The notes under the pieces: generated by a model
Told to the model about the DNA's origin: nothing
Databases searched by the model: none
Seen by the model: only the letters and a program-made list of their open reading frames with translations
Translations under genes and position numbers: made by a program
Assembly (NCBI RefSeq): GCF_023148685.1
Contig: NZ_JAHXNL010000001.1
Coordinates: 434,001 to 498,000 of the forward strand
Length of the DNA: 64,000 bases
Origin: Georgenia sp. EYE_87
Lineage (GTDB): Bacteria > Actinomycetota > Actinomycetes > Actinomycetales > Actinomycetaceae
Direction of reading: 5' to 3'
Shown: in pieces, positions 63,376 through 64,000 of the stretch
Numbering within the stretch: position 1 is the stretch's first letter
Layout: each line of letters begins with the position of its first letter

Positions 63376-64000
63376 GTGGCTGATACGCAGGAGTACGACA
63401 TCGTCATCCTGGGAGCCGGGAGCGGAGGTTACGCGGCGGCGCTGCGGGCCGCCGAGCTCGACCTGAAGGTGGCGCTCATCGAGGCCGACAAGCTCGGCGG
63501 CACCTGCCTGCACCGAGGGTGCATCCCCACGAAGGCGCTGCTGCACTCCGCCGAGGTGGCCGACACCATCCGCGAGAGCGCGGGCGTGGGCGTCAAGAGC
63601 TCGCTCGAGGGCATCGACATGGGTGGGGTGAACTCCTTCAAGGAGGGCGTCGTGAACCGCCTGTACAAGGGGCTGCAGGGCCTGGTCTCCTCCCGCAAGG
63701 TCGACCTGATCAACGGCTGGGGCAAGCTCGTCTCGCAGGACACCGTCGAGGTCGACGGCAAGCGGTACAAGGGCAAGCACGTCATCCTCGCCTCCGGCTC
63801 GTACTCGAAGTCCCTGCCGGGCCTCGAGATCGGCGGTCGGGTCCTGACGTCCGAGCAGGCGCTCGAGCTCGACTTCCTCCCCAAGAGCGCGATCGTCCTC
63901 GGCGGTGGCGTGATCGGCGTGGAGTTCGCCTCGGTGTGGAACTCCTTCGGCTCGGACGTCACCATCATCGAGGGTCTGCCCAACCTCGTCCCGAACGAGG
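63376..64000 (+). CDS. lpdA: Dihydrolipoyl dehydrogenase, 3' end cut by window edge
   Basis: The first 208 codons of an FAD/NAD pyridine nucleotide-disulfide oxidoreductase are visible; full length is normally about 460. The FAD-binding Rossmann motif is ILGAGSGGYAAALRA (about residues 11-25), the redox-active disulfide GGTCLHRGCIPTKALL (about 41-56), and the start of the NAD domain VLGGGVIGVEFASVW (about 174-188). GTG start follows AAGGAGAGG. It serves 2-oxo acid dehydrogenases and probably the glycine cleavage L protein. dlaT or sucB is expected just beyond the window. Confidence 0.95.
   Translation, partial: MADTQEYDIVILGAGSGGYAAALRAAELDLKVALIEADKLGGTCLHRGCIPTKALLHSAEVADTIRESAGVGVKSSLEGIDMGGVNSFKEGVVNRLYKGLQGLVSSRKVDLINGWGKLVSQDTVEVDGKRYKGKHVILASGSYSKSLPGLEIGGRVLTSEQALELDFLPKSAIVLGGGVIGVEFASVWNSFGSDVTIIEGLPNLVPNE

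Overview
The window is chromosomal DNA of a very GC-rich actinobacterium, with codon third positions almost always G or C. Several family markers are restricted to, or typical of, Actinomycetota: SepH, DUF4193, DUF3093, DUF5998, DUF7455, DUF3043, an Rv2175c-type protein, a four-subunit aa3 oxidase with CtaF, a qcrCAB bcc complex with a diheme cytochrome c, and a PPi-type phosphofructokinase. Gene content fits the order Micrococcales (a Cellulomonas- or Georgenia-like lineage), but genus cannot be set from the sequence alone. I see no insertion sequence, prophage, CRISPR array, tRNA or rRNA. Coding density is high and the window looks like conserved core chromosome.

Bases 1-19,300 form a replication, division and sigma-factor region: DUF3093 (cut by the window edge), DUF4193, an inositol-monophosphatase-family enzyme, SepH, a tightly coupled operon (DUF5998, phosphodiesterase, thymidine kinase), a Pat-like GNAT/acyl-CoA-synthetase fusion, topoisomerase IV subunits parC and parE separated by two GNAT paralogues, DUF7455, an ArsR-type regulator coupled to a 48-aa protein, a third GNAT paralogue, and the principal sigma factor. 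Bases 19,590-24,283 carry gcvT-gcvH-gcvP under a tandem glycine riboswitch. Bases 24,396-26,056 hold a universal stress protein and a DUF4192 protein.

From 26,209 to the right end, gene order follows the M. tuberculosis Rv2173-Rv2215 block and the Streptomyces SCO2110-SCO2180 block as I recall them: polyprenyl synthase, Rv2175c, PASTA kinase, class II DAHP synthase, acyltransferase, fatty-acyl-CoA ligase, DEDD/GIY-YIG nuclease, trpD, ctaE-qcrCAB, ctaCDF, ErpA-like protein, glycerate kinase, DUF3043, pepA, then lpdA (cut by the window edge). The respiratory genes form two arms: ctaE-qcrC-qcrA-qcrB on the plus strand and ctaC-ctaD-ctaF on the minus strand, with sodA between them. Together they encode the obligate bcc-aa3 supercomplex.

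The strongest non-gene signal is promoter architecture. About 22 genes have a TANNNT-like -10 hexamer ending 6 or 7 nt before the start codon, which predicts leaderless mRNAs. Two sites (36,119-36,128 and 19,312-19,323) are perfect palindromes in which -10 elements on opposite strands overlap. Other regulatory candidates are an ArsR operator/promoter at 16,727-16,767, a GTCAC repeat cluster before the LysM gene, and a 23-bp-periodic array before ctaE. I did not find a clear, wholly new multi-gene system.
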